Shown here: one piece after another, positions 15,064 to 17,821 of the stretch | How positions within the stretch are numbered: the stretch's first letter is position 1 | How the letters are laid out: each line of letters opens with the position of its first letter | From: Holosporales bacterium | GTDB taxonomy: Bacteria > Pseudomonadota > Alphaproteobacteria > UBA3830 > JAIRMZ01 | Assembly: GCA_031279495.1 (NCBI GenBank) | Contig: JAITIJ010000089.1 | Location: 1-17,821 of the forward strand | Direction of reading: 5' to 3' | Length of the DNA: 17,821 nt | Notes under the pieces: model-generated | Seen by the model: the letters and a program-made list of their open reading frames with translations, nothing else | Database searches by the model: none | What the model was told of the DNA's origin: nothing | Made by a program: the position numbers and the translations under genes

Positions 15064-16338
15064 TCAAGGACCTACTGAGACGAAAGTCAACTTCCGGTTA
15101 AGGTGCTGTTTGATCGCTTTGTTCACGCTTTCAAGCGTTACTTCTTGAATTTTCTTAACGCACGTTTGAAGAATATCCGGAGGCAAACAGAGGAGCGCAT
15201 AATTCATAAGCAATGAGGCAATGCGCTGGCAATCTGTAAAAAACAAGATAAAGCTGCCATTCAAGAACTTCTTGGCCCCAGCCAGCTCTTCCTCTGTTAT
15301 TCCTCTTTCGGCTATGATACTCCATTCTTGTCGAACGAAGTCCACGGCCCTATCCAAGGATTCCGTGCGCATCATTCCAACCAGTATTTCCGTACAAGCC
15401 AACTGATTCCAGAAAGTGTATGTGAAATACACAAGCCCGTTCTCAAGACGGAGTTTCTTGTGAAGACGCGATTGAGGTCCACCTCCTAGAACGTGATTAG
15501 CAATCTGAAAAGCAAAAAAATCGGGATCTGAGGCCCGTATTCCATCTTGGTACCAAAAAACGATGTTCTGTGGCAAAAATTTCTGAACTCGTACACCCTC
15601 TTTGACAAATTGTGGAGAGATATGGGGCGTATCAAGTGGGGAGGCTTTATCCGGCAAGGCGCCAAAAACACCGTCTACGCAGTCAATTGCCTCTTTGGAA
15701 GGCATATCTCCCACGATGATAACGATAAGCTGATCTTTTGCTAAACGTTGGTTTTTGAAAGCAATCAGATCTTGTTGTGCAATGGCTTGCAGACTAGCCT
15801 TTGTTGGATGGCGTGCGTAGGGGTGGTCGCCATAGGCCGCTTTGCGCATAGCGCGTTCGCCTAGCACTTCTGGATTGTCTTTTCGTAACGCCTCTTCTGC
15901 GATAAGACGCTGTTGAACACGTTGTATCGCTTCCGCAGAGAGTGTCGGTTCTGTCATAACAAGACGTGACAGATAAAGCACAAGGTGCTGATGCTGCTTT
16001 GTATAGGTAATGGAAAGAAAGAAGTTATCTTCATCGACAAAGAATCCGATCTTGCCTCCAACATTTTCGAGCTGTTCACAGATTTCTCGCCCTGAAAGAT
16101 TGCCAGCACCTTCTAATGCCATTTCCGACAAGAATAAGCTGCATCCTTCCTTGTTCTTAGGATCAGCTACGTTACCAGCTTTTCGAAACGCAGCTTTTAT
16201 CGAGACGATAGGCGATGCATGATCCTCGTAAAGCCAAATACGGATACCTTTTGGTGTTACGATCTCTTGTATCGCAGAGATTTCAGCACTCGCAAAAAAA
16301 GGAAGAATGCAGCAGAACAAGAGTAAATGTTTCATCAT
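15064..16338 (-). CDS. Exported M16 family peptidase homologue, zinc ligands lost
   Basis: A 424-aa protein of the M16 (insulinase/processing peptidase) fold with an N-terminal signal peptide (MMKHLLLFCCILPFFASA, cleavage after residue 18), so periplasmic. Where the active partner has H-F-A-E-H, this protein has L68-F-L-S71-E72, so all three residues of the zinc motif are changed and it should be catalytically dead. The C-terminal half keeps the family pattern GGGPQSRLHKKLRLENGLVY (usual GGxxSSRLxxxxRxxxGLxY), which includes the Arg and Tyr of the substrate-binding half. Its start overlaps the stop of the upstream active gene by 4 nt (ATGA). In the family, active and inactive subunits form a heterodimer, as with the beta and alpha subunits of mitochondrial processing peptidase; the same is inferred here. 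A small perfect hairpin (CTTGAG-ggt-CTCAAG) covers the stop codon. Confidence 0.88.
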   Translation of the reverse strand: MMKHLLLFCCILPFFASAEISAIQEIVTPKGIRIWLYEDHASPIVSIKAAFRKAGNVADPKNKEGCSLFLSEMALEGAGNLSGREICEQLENVGGKIGFFVDEDNFFLSITYTKQHQHLVLYLSRLVMTEPTLSAEAIQRVQQRLIAEEALRKDNPEVLGERAMRKAAYGDHPYARHPTKASLQAIAQQDLIAFKNQRLAKDQLIVIIVGDMPSKEAIDCVDGVFGALPDKASPLDTPHISPQFVKEGVRVQKFLPQNIVFWYQDGIRASDPDFFAFQIANHVLGGGPQSRLHKKLRLENGLVYFTYTFWNQLACTEILVGMMRTESLDRAVDFVRQEWSIIAERGITEEELAGAKKFLNGSFILFFTDCQRIASLLMNYALLCLPPDILQTCVKKIQEVTLESVNKAIKQHLNRKLTFVSVGP

Positions 16339-17729
16339 TTTGCTTCCTTTGGCAGAAGGATCGTGACAACTTCAGGTGGATATCCCATATTTCTAAGTGC
16401 TGCGCGAAAAACATCAAGAGAAACAGATTCTATTAATTTTAGATACTTATCAATGAAATCTGGCGAATATCCGGCGCCCAGCCAATAGGCCAAAAGTGCT
16501 GCCACTTGATCAATTTTATCCAGAATAAAAGGAACAGCCGCCGCAAATTTTTGCTTCACATTCTCCAAATCCTGAAGGGTTGCGCCTCTGCTGGAATCTG
16601 CATTCTCTGCCGCACACTGGGAAAGACACGCACGTAGTTGCTTTTCCAGCGTCTCAACAGAAACATTTGGGCAGGGAATCGCTTGTATAACCAGAGCGCC
16701 CCCTTCTTTCCTACACACTTCTGCTTCGCAGAAAACAGAGGAAGCAACCGCCTGCTCCTCTACAAGCCGCCGGTAGAGGTAACTTGTTTTCCCTCGGCCT
16801 AGCCATTTACTAGCTAATTCTAGAGCAGCTGCAAGAGTCTGCTCTTTATGGAAGCAAGGTGCATACCAATAAAACGTTAAAACAGGCTGCTGTGTTTGAT
16901 CGCTGCTCTTAACAATTCGAGTTTCCTCATTATTTTGATGAGATTCGCGCTTCTGCCATCGGCGCTCTTGCGGCTCTGGTCCAGAAAGGTGACCATAATG
17001 CTTCTCCGCAAGACAACGTGCTTTCTCTAAAGTAATATCTCCTACGATCACGAGAACAATATTTTTTGCCACATAGTGCATAGCATAGAAATCGAGCACA
17101 TCATTCCAAGACAAGCTCTCAACATCTTTCGGGAGGCCGATAACATCTCGCCCATAGGGATGATTGGGAAACAGATTATAGCGTGCACGGCTGTCAAGTA
17201 CTTCGGTGTCTGAAGAAGCACTAATCTTGAGTTCTTCCAAGACAACCAGCTTTTCTTTCTCAAAATTTTCAGGAGATACGTTAAGGTGTGCAAGACGATC
17301 CGCCTCGAGCTTCATGCATTGCTCCAGATGTTCCTTAGGCGTCAATTCCATGAAGATGGTTACCTCATGGCTAGTAACAGCATTATACTGGATACCGCAG
17401 TTGTCCATTATCCACGCGAAAGCATCTTGTGAAACTGTTTTTGTTCCTCTAAACATTAAATGCTCAGCAAAATGGGCAACTCCCATTTTTCCATAAGGAT
17501 CGTCGGCACCTCCTACATATACACACGTTGAAAACATAATAACGGGCGCTCTGTGATTCTCATAGACAACAACTTTGACACCGTTTTTTAGCGTACAAGT
17601 TCTCACCCTTAAGAAAACAGCAGGAGGAGTAGTGGACTGTTCCGCCAACCCTCTAGAAGGTGTTGTCATAAGGCATAGTACTGACATCAAAAGAAGAAGG
17701 ACACGACGCTTCTTCCATCTTAAGACCAT
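16335..17729 (-). CDS. Exported M16 family zinc metallopeptidase, active subunit
   Basis: A zinc peptidase of the M16 (processing peptidase/PqqL) family. From ATG 17729 the protein is 464 aa and starts MVLRWKKRRVLLLLMSVLCL with cleavage near GLAE (about residue 30), a standard signal peptide, so it acts in the periplasm. The frame is open up to GTG 17810, but that start would bury the signal. The inverted zinc motif HFAEH lies at 86-90, with the third ligand expected at Glu165/Glu166 (VVLEELK), the spacing known for the family. Further family marks are NAVTSHEVTIF (116-126) and HPYGRDVIG. The C-terminal half holds GRGKTSYLYRRLVEEQAVA, the second M16 domain. It is the first gene of a two-gene operon with the inactive homologue. 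Substrate is unknown; roles in removing signal peptides or peptides taken from a host are conceivable. Confidence 0.9.
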   Translation of the reverse strand: MVLRWKKRRVLLLLMSVLCLMTTPSRGLAEQSTTPPAVFLRVRTCTLKNGVKVVVYENHRAPVIMFSTCVYVGGADDPYGKMGVAHFAEHLMFRGTKTVSQDAFAWIMDNCGIQYNAVTSHEVTIFMELTPKEHLEQCMKLEADRLAHLNVSPENFEKEKLVVLEELKISASSDTEVLDSRARYNLFPNHPYGRDVIGLPKDVESLSWNDVLDFYAMHYVAKNIVLVIVGDITLEKARCLAEKHYGHLSGPEPQERRWQKRESHQNNEETRIVKSSDQTQQPVLTFYWYAPCFHKEQTLAAALELASKWLGRGKTSYLYRRLVEEQAVASSVFCEAEVCRKEGGALVIQAIPCPNVSVETLEKQLRACLSQCAAENADSSRGATLQDLENVKQKFAAAVPFILDKIDQVAALLAYWLGAGYSPDFIDKYLKLIESVSLDVFRAALRNMGYPPEVVTILLPKEAK

Positions 17730-17821
17730 TAGGGGCGTTTTCTGTAAAACTGTAAAAAGGGAAAAAGATGCAACACAAAACAGCCATACATTCTCTGCAC
17801 ACAAGAACACAAGCGGCAGGT

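Noticed and set aside
1..17821. CRISPR arrays, insertion sequences, prophage or toxin-antitoxin genes
   Set aside because: No spaced direct repeats, transposase or integrase motifs, or small paired toxin-antitoxin frames were found on either strand.

Overview
The window fits a Gram-negative alphaproteobacterium with a shrunken, decaying genome, most likely an intracellular symbiont or parasite of the Holosporales/Rickettsiales type. That assignment is inference: release factor 2 and the paired M16 peptidases have an alphaproteobacterial look, the MFS carrier is of the ProP/MHS type that such organisms carry, and two genes are clearly broken. No phage, insertion-sequence transposase or CRISPR array is visible.

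Left part (1-3460, plus strand): the 3' end of folP (dihydropteroate synthase), then a two-gene unit of a short ABC-F ATPase and a MATE efflux pump overlapping by 11 nt. A perfect -35 box inside an inverted repeat, and a hairpin with a T-run just before the ABC-F start, suggest that this pair has its own regulated leader.

Middle minus-strand unit (6247 down to 3463): infA (IF-1), hfq, prfB (RF2) and nagZ (GH3 beta-N-acetylhexosaminidase), tightly packed. hfq and prfB share a TAATG junction. prfB contains the programmed +1 frameshift site AGG GGG TTT CTT TGA C, so the true protein is made from two frames (about 371 aa). NagZ is unusual: it has an N-terminal export signal or anchor and lacks the usual EGGR substrate motif.

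Middle plus-strand unit (6372-10234): divergent fabD and fabG (fatty acid synthesis), directly followed by the remains of a phosphodiester glycosidase (NAGPA-type) gene broken by an in-frame stop and a frameshift, then a ProP-like MFS symporter and a tRNA-Ser(UGA).

Right plus-strand unit (10264-14378): a nested palindromic element that could be a structured RNA leader or a small MITE-like element flanked by TTTA, then ileS, lspA and an RsuA/RluB-type pseudouridine synthase, overlapping by 7 and 4 nt.

Right end (minus strand): a small secreted protein gene interrupted by one amber codon, and a pair of exported M16 metallopeptidases overlapping by 4 nt, one with the zinc motif HFAEH and one with all zinc ligands lost, resembling the catalytic and non-catalytic subunits of mitochondrial processing peptidase.

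The strongest points for a second look are the palindromic element before ileS, the atypical exported NagZ, the possible attenuator before the ABC-F/MATE unit and the two recently broken genes. I did not see a convincing wholly new multi-gene system.
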